Assembly (NCBI GenBank): GCA_964523405.1
Contig: CAZGAQ010000048.1
Span: 1 to 35,264 of the forward strand
Source of the DNA: CAZGAQ01 sp964523405
GTDB lineage: Bacteria; Planctomycetota; Phycisphaerae; UBA1845; Fen-1342
DNA length: 35,264 nt
Reading direction: 5' to 3'
In this document: piece after piece, positions 1-9,300 of the stretch
How positions within the stretch are numbered: the first letter of the stretch is position 1
Layout: every line of letters begins with the position of its first letter
Translations under genes and position numbers: made by a program
Notes under the pieces: generated by a model
What the model saw: only the letters and a program-made list of their open reading frames with translations
Told to the model about the DNA's origin: nothing
Database searches by the model: none

Positions 1-477
1 CCGCCCACACCCGCTCCGGCCGCGGCTTCGCCCGCGCCACCCGCGAAGGCCGCACGGGCCCGCGAAGCGGAGGCCAAGAAGGGCGTGCGACCAGCCCAGC
101 AGGATTCGCCCGCGCCGTCTGCGGAGACCGCGCGCCGGCCCAAGGCCAAGAGTGCGCGCGCGGAACCATCGGTAGAGGTCACGGACGCGGCCAAACCGGC
201 GCCGCCCACCACGGCCCCTGTCGCAACGGAGCGGATCGCCGCCACGTCCGCGCCCGCCATGCCGCCCGGCACGGAGGCCGACGAAACCACGGCGCCGTGG
301 TCGCTGTCGGCGGAACTCACCGATTTGCTGGGGCGCGTCCTGCTCGGCGGTTGCGCGCCCTCGGGTGCGGCCGACGCGGCGTCCAGCCGGCCGGCGCACA
401 GCACCATCACGCTGCGGGTCCACGTGTTGCCCCCACAACCAACCTCCGCCCCCACGAGCCAGAGCCAGCCGGAGTGA
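1..477 (+). CDS. C-terminal part of a Pro/Ala-rich protein (5' end outside window)
   Basis: The frame is open from base 1 to a TGA at 475-477 (158 codons visible), so the true start lies to the left of the window. Roughly the first 95 residues are low-complexity Ala/Pro/Lys/Arg/Glu sequence, as in linkers or disordered tails. The last part is more ordered (a short LTDLLGRVLLGG stretch, then ITLRVHVLPP) and ends in a Pro/Ser/Gln tail. I recognise no domain and propose no function. A GTG at 85 could in principle be a start, but it has no clear ribosome-binding site and the upstream codons have the same composition, so continuation is more likely. It converges on the minus-strand gene ending at 495 with only 17 nt between them. 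Confidence 0.55.
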   Translation, partial: PPTPAPAAASPAPPAKAARAREAEAKKGVRPAQQDSPAPSAETARRPKAKSARAEPSVEVTDAAKPAPPTTAPVATERIAATSAPAMPPGTEADETTAPWSLSAELTDLLGRVLLGGCAPSGAADAASSRPAHSTITLRVHVLPPQPTSAPTSQSQPE

Positions 478-494
478 GCGCCAACTCGGCCGCG

Positions 495-869
495 CTAGTG
501 GCTCACCCAGACAATCTGCAGCACGGCGCCAATCGCGCCCAGGATGATCCCCACTGCCGCCAGCCCACTCCCGCTCAGGGCCTGGTCGGAGCGCGCGATG
601 CGTCGCCGCGCCGCGATCCCCAGCAACACGGCCACGATCCCCACCGGCAATCCACAGGCCGGCGTAAACGAGATCGTCCCCAGTACCAGCGCGGCCACCG
701 CCAGTCCAATCGGCCGCTCCGGCGGCGCAAACTGATGTCGCACCCGCACCAGCACGTGCGGCAGCGGCACACCGCATACCGCGCAGAAGCGCGGCGGGCG
801 CCCACCGCGCGGTGCAATCGTGTGCCCGCACTTCGCGCACGTCCGCGTACCGTCGTCCACGCCCCTCAT
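495..869 (-). CDS. Small zinc-ribbon membrane protein (DUF4190-like)
   Basis: The product is 124 aa. The N-terminus has a two-knuckle zinc ribbon, Cys11-x2-Cys14 and Cys29-x2-Cys32. It is followed by a short basic linker and a strongly hydrophobic region of about 70 residues that fits two or three membrane helices (about 54-71, 72-87 and 101-121). The Gly/Ala/Leu/Ile pattern LAVAALVLGTISF ... GIVAVLLGIAARRRI ... GLAAVGIILGAIG is typical of DUF4190-type proteins. The ATG at 867-869 overlaps the deoC stop by 4 nt (ATGA), so the two are almost certainly co-transcribed and translationally coupled. The start is fixed by this overlap, because the frame stays open much further upstream only as an antisense-like shadow of deoC. 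The function is unknown, and nothing links the membrane protein mechanistically to nucleoside catabolism. Confidence 0.75.
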   Translation of the reverse strand: MRGVDDGTRTCAKCGHTIAPRGGRPPRFCAVCGVPLPHVLVRVRHQFAPPERPIGLAVAALVLGTISFTPACGLPVGIVAVLLGIAARRRIARSDQALSGSGLAAVGIILGAIGAVLQIVWVSH

Positions 870-1555
870 GCGTCCGTCATCGCCTCCAGGATCGCCACTC
901 CGGCCGACACGCCGAGCCGATCCGCACCGGCTTCGATCAGCGCCAGCGCCGTCGGCAGATCGCGAATGCCGCCTGACGCCTTCACTCGCAGCGGCGCCGC
1001 CGTCTTCCGCAGCAGCGCCACGTGCGCCACCGTCGCGCCACCGGCCGCGTGAAAACCCGTCGACGTTTTCACGTAGTCCGCCTGGGCTTCGGCCGCACAG
1101 CGACAACCCAGAATGATCTGCTCGTCCGTCAGCGCCCGCGTCTCCAGAATCACCTTCACGAGTCCCGTCGCGTCCGCACGCTTCACCGAATCCACGACGG
1201 CCGCGATGTCCCGCACGACCTCCGCGCGGTCCCCCGCGAGCAGCGCGCCCAGGTTCACGACCATGTCTACCTCGGCGGCGCCCTGCTCCACCGCCAGCAG
1301 CGCTTCGTACGCCTTCGCGGCGGTCGCCATCGCCCCCAGCGGGAATCCCACCACCGTCGCAACGGCCGTGGCACTGCCCGCCAGGCGGTCCGCGCAATGC
1401 GCGACCCAGTAGGAATTCACGCAGGCCGCCGCAAAATTGTACTGCCGGCACTCATCGCAGAGCCGATCGATCTGGGCGCGGGTGGACTCCGGCTTGAGCA
1501 GCGTGTGATCCAGGAAGCGCGCCAGGGCGGCACGCGTGCGGGGTAGCGTCGGCAT
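866..1555 (-). CDS. deoC: Deoxyribose-phosphate aldolase DeoC
   Basis: The product is 229 aa, a normal length for the short bacterial DeoC form. The enzyme reversibly cleaves 2-deoxy-D-ribose 5-phosphate to acetaldehyde and glyceraldehyde 3-phosphate in deoxynucleoside catabolism (cytosolic TIM barrel). Visible signatures are DHTLLKPE near the N-terminus, EVDMVVNLG in the middle, VKTSTGF with the Schiff-base lysine at Lys163, and VKASGGIRD with the second active-site lysine at Lys192. The 29-residue spacing between the two lysines is that of known DeoC proteins. I chose the ATG at 1555 because a GGAAGGG box lies 8 nt upstream. A GTG at 1564 would sit directly on that box. A perfect TATAAT lies about 75 nt upstream. 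The downstream gene overlaps the stop codon. Confidence 0.93.
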   Translation of the reverse strand: MPTLPRTRAALARFLDHTLLKPESTRAQIDRLCDECRQYNFAAACVNSYWVAHCADRLAGSATAVATVVGFPLGAMATAAKAYEALLAVEQGAAEVDMVVNLGALLAGDRAEVVRDIAAVVDSVKRADATGLVKVILETRALTDEQIILGCRCAAEAQADYVKTSTGFHAAGGATVAHVALLRKTAAPLRVKASGGIRDLPTALALIEAGADRLGVSAGVAILEAMTDA

Positions 1556-1628
1556 CGTCGGCACCCTTCCACGGCAGCGGCACGGCCGCGCCGCGCACGT
1601 TCGCGGACCGCGGCCACACCCGCTACGG

Positions 1629-1634
1629 ATTATA
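1629..1634 (-). promoter_or_regulatory. Probable -10 element of the deoC operon
   Basis: On the minus strand these bases read TATAAT, a perfect sigma-70-type -10 hexamer in otherwise GC-rich sequence, about 75 nt upstream of the deoC ATG. No good -35 box is present at 16-18 nt (the best is TTTCGG or TTCGGT), so the call rests on the -10 element and its position. Confidence 0.5.
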
Positions 1635-1707
1635 CCGGCCGGACCCCGTCTACCGAAACCGCCTCGTGCCCGGCGCGCGCTCGCGCACGATGACGGCGCA
1701 AGCCACG

Positions 1708-1731
1708 GCCTCGGCTGGCCGGCCTAAGCCG
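1708..1731 (-). terminator. Terminator-like hairpin after the metallopeptidase gene
   Basis: A 7-bp perfect stem, CTCGGCT / AGCCGAG, has a 10-nt loop that is itself GC-rich (GGCCGGCC core). It lies about 37 nt past the stop codon of the minus-strand gene that ends at 1768. No T-tract follows, so this is a hairpin of the kind seen at GC-rich gene ends rather than a textbook intrinsic terminator. Confidence 0.4.
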
Positions 1732-1767
1732 AGCCCGTCGAGGCCGCACGGCACACAGAGGAGGAGT

Positions 1768-4700
1768 CTATTGACCGCCGGCGAAGCGCTGCTGGAATTC
1801 CGTGGCGTCACGGACGTCGACATCGCCATCGCCATCGAGATCGGCCTTCGCAAAGTCGGCTGGGCTGCAGCCCGCCGGCGGGGCCGTGATGCCCGGACCC
1901 GCGAGGCACGGCGCAAAGCGCTGCCAGTCGGCCCCGTCCACGTCGCCGTCATCGTCAAAGTCGCCCGGAATCGACGGGACGACGCGCTCGCCCAGGAACA
2001 CCAGCCGATTGGTGCCGTCCACGGCGTACCAGCGCAGCGCGCGATCCGTGGCCACATACGCCACGTCGCTGGGCTGCGACAGGTTCGCACTGCCGGCATA
2101 GACGCCCTGGGCCTGCGTGTACGTGGCCGTGTGCTGCCACGCCCCGCCGCTGCCCTGGGTCCACTCGACCACGCGGTTGCTGGCGGCATCCGTCATCAGT
2201 AGCCGCAGCGCCCCGGTGATCGGATCGACCGCGGCGGCCAGGCCCATCTCGGCCACACTGCCCCCATCCTGCACGTTCACCGTGAGCGGATAGCCGTCGT
2301 CGACGTAAAGCTCCGGGGTCGTCAGATCGAGCGTGAATAGGTACACCTTCGATGCGCCGCTGCGCCGATCAAGCATGAAGAACTTGCCCGGCACCAGCGG
2401 GTGCGCCGCAATCGCCGCCGGACGTGCCTCGGTCTCCGGCGACTGCCAATGCGTCACGTAGCCGGTCTGATCGTCCCACACCACCACGCGGCGATTGCCG
2501 GTGTCGGCCAGCACGATGTACTCGCTCCAGTCGTAGGCCAGGATCGTGTCGAGCCCGCGCGCCGATGACAGCTCACGATAGGTCGCATTGCTGCCGGGCT
2601 TGCCGGCCAGACGATTGCCGGTGAAACCGGGGTTGGCCTGCCCGGAGCTGAATGCCGGGCCGTCGAGATAGAGCGTGTCGCCGCTGACCTGGGTGACCCG
2701 CGGCGACGCCGCACTGCCCTTGACCTGGTCGCCGGGCTGGTAGTGCGCCGCGTCGGCGGCGCTGTAGCATTGAATCCAGTAGGGCGCGGTCGTGCTGAAC
2801 GCCTTGGCGACGAGGTGGTGAATTTCGTTCCGCACGTCGTAGCCATACGGCGCGCTGGTCGGCGCTTCCACCAGGTCAAACCGGTAGTCCGGGTCCATGT
2901 CCGAGTACGCCAGCGAAACGTAGTACCGGCCGGTCACGCGCCGCGACGGCACCACCTTGTGCGCCGTGTGTCCGAAACGGAAATGAAAGAACAGCTCCTC
3001 GTACGGCGTCGTGCCGTCAAACACCTGACCGAACGGGTTGGCGATGCCGGCGTTCGCCGCCACCAGCAGCTTGCCATCCGCGCGGGCGGTTACGCCCCGG
3101 GCCCCGATGAGGCCGGTAACCTGCACGGTGCGCGGCAGACTCTCGGCCCCGGCCCCGCCCTGCGTGACTTCATAAATCGCCCGAAAACGGCCGCTGGCGA
3201 ACGAATCCGCTGCCGCCAGGTCGGCCGGAATCACCGTCGTCGTGCCCGCCGCGGCGTACTCCCCGACGAGCGTGCGGACATACGTCGGCTCCCAGCGGCG
3301 ATACAGCCGGTACGTGCCGCCGCTCGCGCCGGTCGCGCCCAGGTTCACCGTGGAACCCTGTACCGCCGCGGTCAGCGTGAAGCTCGGCGCCGGGGCCGCC
3401 GCATCGTAATTCGTGCGGAAATCCCAACTCCACGACGTCGGATCGGTAAACGAGTGCCCCATCCGCGTGTGCTGGCTGTGCGCCGCCGTCTCGTCCGCCC
3501 CCAGCACCGCCGCCTCCTGGTACGCGCCAGCCCCAATGCTCACCGTGTAGAACTGCATGCCATTGAAATCGCCGCCGCTGTAGTAGTGCTTGCGGCCGAA
3601 CACGTCCGTCGTGGCCGTGCCGAACAGCGGCGTGATCTCCCAACGTCCGTCCGCGCCGGTCACGCCGGCACCCATGGGAGCGGCCTGCCGCCAGCCCCAC
3701 GCCTTCACCTGGGCACCGGACACGGGATTGCCGTGGCGGTCCAGCACGCGGATGAAGACGTGGTCGGACGCGAGCGTCCACCAGGCATCGATCGAGGCGT
3801 TGCGCACGCCAACGAGAATTTGCTTCATCATCTCGCAGGCCGGCCAGGTCATGCGCGTGTAGCCGGTCCCGAAGCTGTCGGGTGGCCAGACGTAGGTGCG
3901 CAGTTGCACCGGCGTCCCGTCGGCCATCTTGGCCGGGCCGGTGAAAACCGGCGACACGTAGTACTGGTAGAGGTCGCCGATGGGATGAAACAGGTGCCCG
4001 GTTTCGTGCAGCTCGTTCGACCCGCTGTCGTGCCAGTCGAAGCGCTCCCAGGTCTGGTAGTACCCCCACCACTGGTCGAGTTCCCGCCAACCCTCGTACT
4101 TGGCCTGCACGTCCGCCCACAGCTGCGAGCGCTGCGGCTCCGGCAGATCGTCCGGCCAGCCGAGCTGGTAGCTGTCGAACCACAGGCGCTGCGGCACCGC
4201 CTCGCCGCCGAGCGTCTGTGAGCGTTCCCACTTGGCCTGCACGGCATCGGCGATCTTGCGGCAGAGATACTCCTTCCCCGGCGGGTCGCCCTGCACGGTC
4301 GGCTGGCGATCCGCGAGCGAGGCCGTGTTCCGCAGAATCGGGTGGAAGGTCACGCCGTGCAGCGCCATCTCGTAGCGGTTGTTGCGCAGATTCGCGTCGT
4401 TGGCATACTCCACGACCGCGATGTTCCAGAGCTCACCGATCCACTCCAGATCCAGTTTCTGCCAGGTGGCGCCCGGCCCCGCCGGCGTCAGGTAGTACGG
4501 CCAGGAGAACGTGACGCTCCGCGCCACATAGGTCGGACTGCTGCTGTTGTATGCCGGTAGCGTCTCCGAAATCGCGAAGTCATAGTCGGGTGTGTCGCAG
4601 GTGGCGGGGTCCGTGTCCGCATTGCGATTGGGCCGGGCCACCCAGACCTTGAGATGTACGTTCCCGCCGACGATCGGAATGCTACCGTTGTTGTTGAGAT

Positions 4701-5871
4701 TGAACTCGTAGGTGACTTCTTCGTCCGGATTGGGCCAGCCGTACGGCAGCCGCTCATCCTTGCGCGGACTCCGGTGCGCGAAGGCGATCTGCGCATCCGG
4801 CGAGTTCGCCACGCTGAAGCGCGTGCCCATGTTGCTGTTGATGTAGCCAAACACCCGGCCGGCCGCGAAACCCACACGACTGCCGCCCGAGGCCCCGAAA
4901 GTCCCGCGCATCACCACCAGGCTGCTGGCCCCGCCGTTCCCCGGCATCCACTGCCCGGACAGCGCGCGGCCGGTGTATTCCGGCCCGGGGTCGTAGGCCT
5001 GCCCCCCCTTGGCGGGCGCGACCCGCAACTCGAACGTATCCCCCCCGGCGGGCACGAGCGTGAGCACGTCAAACCCGTCCTTCTCATAGTCGGCGGCCGT
5101 CAAACCGTTCATCTGCAACGCGGGCAAATCGAGCGACGTGTCCGTGGCCACCAGCGTGAAACTGCCGTTGGCCGCGCTGAATGCGTAGAAGCTCAGGTGC
5201 GTGGCCCCGCCGACGCCGGTGGCCAGCGCCAGGTAGTCTCGGCCCTCGCCCCAGAAATCGCCGCACGCCACGCCGAGATACGTACCCGTCACGCCCGGCA
5301 GGGCCACCTGGTAGACCTTGGTCCAGGTCGTGCCGGTCAGCGTGCTGGGCGGATTGAGAATGGCCACCGTCAGGCTGCCGCCGTCCTGCAGCACCACCGC
5401 GAGCTGGTCCTTGCCCACACCGCGCAAATCGCCCGCCGCCGCGCCAAGAAAAGTGCCCGTGACGGCCACACCGGTGCTGGTGCTCTTCAGGGTCCACGCA
5501 CGCGTGCTGAAGAACTCCGGCGCGGCGTAGAGCTTCATCGTGAGCTGCCCAGAAATCTGGCGGATTGTCGTGAGATAGTCGTTGGTGAAGGCGGCCGGGA
5601 AGAAGTCGCCGATGGCCAACCCGCCCGAAGGCACGTCCGTGAGGACGGTCGTGCGGTCGAGCCAGCGGGAGGGCCACGTCACGTCCTGCGCGATCAGGGG
5701 TGGTTCATAGACGATCAAGCGGCGCGCGCCCGCCACCTCTTCGATCGCGGCCAGGTACGAGAAGCCGAAACCCCAGTGCTGAGGTCCGGCAGCAGCCGTC
5801 GGGAGGGTCACGCGGAACAGGCTCAGGGCGGCAAAGGCGAGCAGCAGGCTCAGGAAGGGGCGCGTCGGCAT
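1768..5871 (-). CDS. Giant secreted multidomain protein with HExxH metallopeptidase signature and C-terminal dockerin-like module
   Basis: The product is 1367 aa. The ATG at 5871 is preceded by GGAGG at 6 nt and begins a clear signal peptide (LSLLLAFAALSLF, cleavage near residue 28). Apparent order of modules: FG-GAP/VCBS-like repeats at about 30-320 (segments such as GDLRGVGKDQLAVV and GDFWGEGRDYLALA); a CARDB-like beta domain at about 380-500; a metallopeptidase region with HETGH at 622-626 and Asp633, i.e. HExxH-x6-D; a transthyretin/CarboxypepD_reg-like beta domain at about 720-800 (VFIRVLDRHGNPVSGAQVKAWG); a fibronectin-like domain at about 860-960; NHL-like propeller blades at about 970-1290 (VLADTGNRRVVVWDD); and two dockerin-like calcium loops at about 1300-1367 (DFDDDGDVDGADW and DLDGDGDVDVRDA). 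Domain borders are by eye. The HExxH plus Asp spacing resembles M64-type peptidases, but the substrate is unknown. An upstream in-frame start at 5949 lacks a ribosome-binding site and would bury the signal peptide. Confidence 0.85.
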   Translation of the reverse strand: MPTRPFLSLLLAFAALSLFRVTLPTAAAGPQHWGFGFSYLAAIEEVAGARRLIVYEPPLIAQDVTWPSRWLDRTTVLTDVPSGGLAIGDFFPAAFTNDYLTTIRQISGQLTMKLYAAPEFFSTRAWTLKSTSTGVAVTGTFLGAAAGDLRGVGKDQLAVVLQDGGSLTVAILNPPSTLTGTTWTKVYQVALPGVTGTYLGVACGDFWGEGRDYLALATGVGGATHLSFYAFSAANGSFTLVATDTSLDLPALQMNGLTAADYEKDGFDVLTLVPAGGDTFELRVAPAKGGQAYDPGPEYTGRALSGQWMPGNGGASSLVVMRGTFGASGGSRVGFAAGRVFGYINSNMGTRFSVANSPDAQIAFAHRSPRKDERLPYGWPNPDEEVTYEFNLNNNGSIPIVGGNVHLKVWVARPNRNADTDPATCDTPDYDFAISETLPAYNSSSPTYVARSVTFSWPYYLTPAGPGATWQKLDLEWIGELWNIAVVEYANDANLRNNRYEMALHGVTFHPILRNTASLADRQPTVQGDPPGKEYLCRKIADAVQAKWERSQTLGGEAVPQRLWFDSYQLGWPDDLPEPQRSQLWADVQAKYEGWRELDQWWGYYQTWERFDWHDSGSNELHETGHLFHPIGDLYQYYVSPVFTGPAKMADGTPVQLRTYVWPPDSFGTGYTRMTWPACEMMKQILVGVRNASIDAWWTLASDHVFIRVLDRHGNPVSGAQVKAWGWRQAAPMGAGVTGADGRWEITPLFGTATTDVFGRKHYYSGGDFNGMQFYTVSIGAGAYQEAAVLGADETAAHSQHTRMGHSFTDPTSWSWDFRTNYDAAAPAPSFTLTAAVQGSTVNLGATGASGGTYRLYRRWEPTYVRTLVGEYAAAGTTTVIPADLAAADSFASGRFRAIYEVTQGGAGAESLPRTVQVTGLIGARGVTARADGKLLVAANAGIANPFGQVFDGTTPYEELFFHFRFGHTAHKVVPSRRVTGRYYVSLAYSDMDPDYRFDLVEAPTSAPYGYDVRNEIHHLVAKAFSTTAPYWIQCYSAADAAHYQPGDQVKGSAASPRVTQVSGDTLYLDGPAFSSGQANPGFTGNRLAGKPGSNATYRELSSARGLDTILAYDWSEYIVLADTGNRRVVVWDDQTGYVTHWQSPETEARPAAIAAHPLVPGKFFMLDRRSGASKVYLFTLDLTTPELYVDDGYPLTVNVQDGGSVAEMGLAAAVDPITGALRLLMTDAASNRVVEWTQGSGGAWQHTATYTQAQGVYAGSANLSQPSDVAYVATDRALRWYAVDGTNRLVFLGERVVPSIPGDFDDDGDVDGADWQRFAPCLAGPGITAPPAGCSPADFAKADLDGDGDVDVRDATEFQQRFAGGQ

Positions 5872-5927
5872 GCAAGACCTCCGGACTGACTGGGCAGGCA
5901 AGCGTGCGGAGCACAACAGCATCGGCC

Positions 5928-5933
5928 AGTATA
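5928..5933 (-). promoter_or_regulatory. Possible -10 element for the metallopeptidase gene
   Basis: On the minus strand the bases read TATACT (5 of 6 matches to TATAAT), about 57 nt upstream of the ATG at 5871. No convincing -35 box is seen at 16-18 nt. Confidence 0.35.
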
Positions 5934-5953
5934 ACCGCTCGCTGAGCATATCG

Positions 5954-5969
5954 GATGAAATGTTTCATC
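5954..5969. promoter_or_regulatory. AT-rich palindrome, candidate operator
   Basis: GATGAAA and TTTCATC form a perfect 7-bp inverted repeat around a 2-nt centre. It sits about 20 nt upstream of the minus-strand TATACT box and roughly 350 nt upstream of the plus-strand gene. An AT-rich dyad stands out against the GC-rich surroundings and has the size of a dimeric repressor or activator site. The regulator is unknown. Confidence 0.35.
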
Positions 5970-6314
5970 GCCGACAAGAAAACAGTGCGTCCGATAAGTG
6001 CCGACCTTGCGCCGGCCAGCCAAATCGCGCCGGATCGTGTTGCACCCGGCGCGCGGCGAGCGGTACGATGGGTGCGTCGCGTGGCAGATCTGTTCGGCTG
6101 GACACGTGCAGCGCGCCCTCGCGAAACGGGTGGAGCAAACTCTCCCGGCGGCGCTGTGGTCGTCTCGAGGCACATCTATGAACCGATTCACCGTGCCCGC
6201 TATCCGCGCGCTCGCGCCCCATACTCCCCACAGGTCGCACTGGGCCCCGCCGCGCCAATTCGTCACATCCTCGTCCCCGCGCCTGTCTCTACGGAACGCA
6301 AAAGGAGGTCGCGA

Positions 6315-9300
6315 ATGAACCCGAGTCGTTGGTTCGCCATCGTCGGCGCACTGGCCTTCGCCAGCATCGCCGCCGCCCAACTCGACACCAGCCCCTGGCC
6401 GGTCGCGGGACAAGGCCGCGCCACACGTGAATCCGTCGTGGGCATGCAATCCAGTGGCCCCGGCCTGCAGCCAGTCTGGCACCTCACCGGGCTCGGCGCC
6501 ATCCCCGTCGGCCCCGCCGGCGCCGTGCTGTCCTCCGACGGCTACCTGTGGTTCCGCAGCCACGGCGTGCCCATTTCCAGCAAGGGCTACCTGTTCAAGA
6601 TCGACAAGGCCACCGGTGCCATCGCCAGGCAAGTCCAGCTTGGTGCCGCTTTCATGTCCGCCCCCGTGATCACGACCGATCGCGTGTACGTGTCCTACGG
6701 GGATGGCAGTACCGACTCGGGTATCAACGTCTATGACCGGCTGAACGCGGATCTCCCGCTGGTCATGACGATGCGCAACGCCGCTGTGAACACGAATCTC
6801 CGCAGCCTGCAGCTCGGCGCCGTGAGCTACAGCGGCAGCCTGCGCCTCTACGCGGTGCGCCGCACCCTCGGGGCCAACGCCTATCCGCGCATCTCCGCCT
6901 GGGATATCACCACCGGCCAGCTCGTCTGGGAAACCGTCGTCGAATCGGCCGGCAACGGTGGCCAATGCCAGCTCGGCCCCCTCTGGACGGGTAGCGACGG
7001 CAAACAGTATCTGGCCCTGGGGAACAACGTCTCCCCCTATCGCGTGACGTTTGTGCGGGACGACGGCGCGACCGGCACGATCGCGGCGTCCACCGCATTG
7101 AATGCCGGCAACTACATCATGGGCCAGGGCGCGCTAAGCGCGGACGGTCAGCGCATCTACTACAACGGCGCCAACGACGGCGGCAAGCCCGCCCTGTACG
7201 CGGTCAAGACCGACGGCACCGGCCTGGCCTGGTCGGTGCCCCAGGCCGAACTGGCGATCAACTGCTACGTCACCAACCCGGCCGCCGTGGGCGACCGCGT
7301 GTACCTCGCCGGCGCCAGCGGCAATGTGGCCTGCGTGCAGGACAACCAGAACGGCACGTACACAGTCCGCTGGGTCTTCAATGTCGGCGAGACCGGCGAG
7401 TTCACCAGCATTTCCGCCGGCCGCGACACGAACAATCGCACGTACCTGTACTGCTCGAACCAGACTTCGCACAAGCTCTACCGCGTCGAGGACCTCGGCA
7501 CCAGCGCCACGGTCCTCGCCGTCGTGGATTTCACCGACTCCGCCAGCTATGGCTCCATCTCGACAACGCTCGACAGCGACGGCAGTGTCTATCAGTTCGG
7601 TGGGGCCAATGGCGGACTCTACAAGTTCTCCAGCGGCATGCCACCGGTCGCCAACGCCGGCCCCGACATCCCCGATGCCGTCTGCTATGGCCTGATCCCC
7701 GTCGACGCCAGCGGCAGCTATGCCCAGGGCGGCGCGACGCTCGTGAATTACGAATGGGTCATCGGTGCGACCGTCCTCTACAGCGGGCCATCCCCGACCG
7801 CCAGCTTCAGCTTGCCCACGTGTGCCGGGACGTTCGTCGTCACGCTGACCGTCCGCGACAACCACGGCTTCGAAGCCGCGGACACGCTGAACATCACCGT
7901 CGGCCCCTATCCGGCCGGCGCGCTGCAGTTCGTGAATCTGCCCGCCCCGGAAATCGGCAGCAACGGCGTGAACTCGCTCGCCAGCGACGGCGCATACTTG
8001 TACTGGCTGAACGGCACGAGCGGACATTTCTTCCGCTACCAGCGCTCCGGCTGCAATGAGAGCTGGGAAACGCTCGCCAGCGCACCAGGCAGCCCACTGG
8101 CTAGCGACAACAGCGGTTCCCTCGCCTATGCCCCCGGCTTGGGCGAGAACGGCAGCCTCATCACCTACCGTATGAACACCGACAACTCCGCCGGCGTGGC
8201 CACCGTCTACGACCTCGCGACCGGCAACTGGACGCAGTACAACAGCCGCAACTTTGGCGGCACCGGCTACGTCGTCGCGGGCAGCTACCTGTTCGGCAAC
8301 GCCCATGCCGCTGGTACCAACCAGGGCGGCCATCTGACGGCAACGCTGCTGAACGCGACCAACACGCCCCCGGCCGACCCCAACAGCCCGACGTACTACA
8401 CCGTGCAGGGGCTGAAGGCGAACAGCTGCACGCGCAGCTCCCTGCAGAATACGTTCTCCACGAGCGTCCCGAGCCGCGACTGGTTTAGCCGCGTCGTGCA
8501 GATGTCGCTCAGCCCGGTAGACGGGAAAATCTACGGCATCAAGAACGACTGGACCGACGGCGGCACCGGCGACCGCCTGTTCCGCTGGAATCCCGCCGAC
8601 TACGCCGCGCCGCACATCAACTTCAAGACCGGTCCCGCCTGGGACAACTGGACTACCGATTCCGGCATGACTGGGGAAGACCTCGGCCAGTTACCGATTG
8701 AACCGGGCCAGGGTTCGGCGGTCGTCGCGCTGCCGGCCAACTGGAAGGGCCTCGTCGGCACCCAGGGCGGCGTATTCGTCATCTTCGGCCGCCACCCGTT
8801 CGGTCCGCCGTATTGCTGCCCCAACGAGGGCTTCGGCGCGCCGAACCTCACCTACGGCGTGTACGACACCGGCAGCGGCACCTGGCAGTTCGGCTCGCTG
8901 CCCGGCTACAGCAGCAACGGCACCGCGGCCACGCTGCACCACGGTGAGATCTACATCAAACAGGGCGCTTCCAGCGAGACCGACCCGACCCAGGATCCGA
9001 CGGCCACGGTTTGGGTCTCCCTCGTTGGCACCCCGCCGCTGGCCAGCGCCGGTGCGGATATCCCCAGCGCTCCCTGCTATACCCCGTTCGTCGTCGACGC
9101 CAGCGCCAGCCAGGCATTCGAGGGCCGCACCATCATCAACTACAAGTGGACCTGCGCCGGCCGCGTCCTGTACGACGGCCCGCTGGCCACGCCCAGCATC
9201 ACGATGGAGGACTGCAACGGCACGTTCGAGTTGCTGCTGACCGTCTGCGACAGCGCTGGCTTCCAGGATACGGACGCGCTGCATGTGACGGTCGGCTACT

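Larger units (their letters stand above)
5872..6314. other. 443-nt divergent control region between two secreted-protein genes
   Basis: No gene is supported here. The frame of the plus-strand gene stays open back to 5955, but that extension has no ribosome-binding site and no signal-like sequence. The region holds a TATACT on the minus strand (5928-5933), an AT-rich palindrome (5954-5969), and on the plus strand a weak pair TTGCAC (6040-6045) / TACGAT (6064-6069) with an 18-nt spacer that could serve the 6315 gene. A strong ribosome-binding site, AAAGGAGG, sits at 6301-6308. Confidence 0.55.

Noticed and set aside
2743..4221. Plus-strand open frame of 492 codons inside the metallopeptidase gene
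   Set aside because: Its product is Arg/Val/His-rich without any domain, whereas the minus strand encodes recognisable motifs throughout.
5955..6314. In-frame extension of the 1776-aa secreted protein back to an ATG at 5955
   Set aside because: No ribosome-binding site there, no signal sequence, and a strong AAAGGAGG plus a proper signal peptide begin at 6315.
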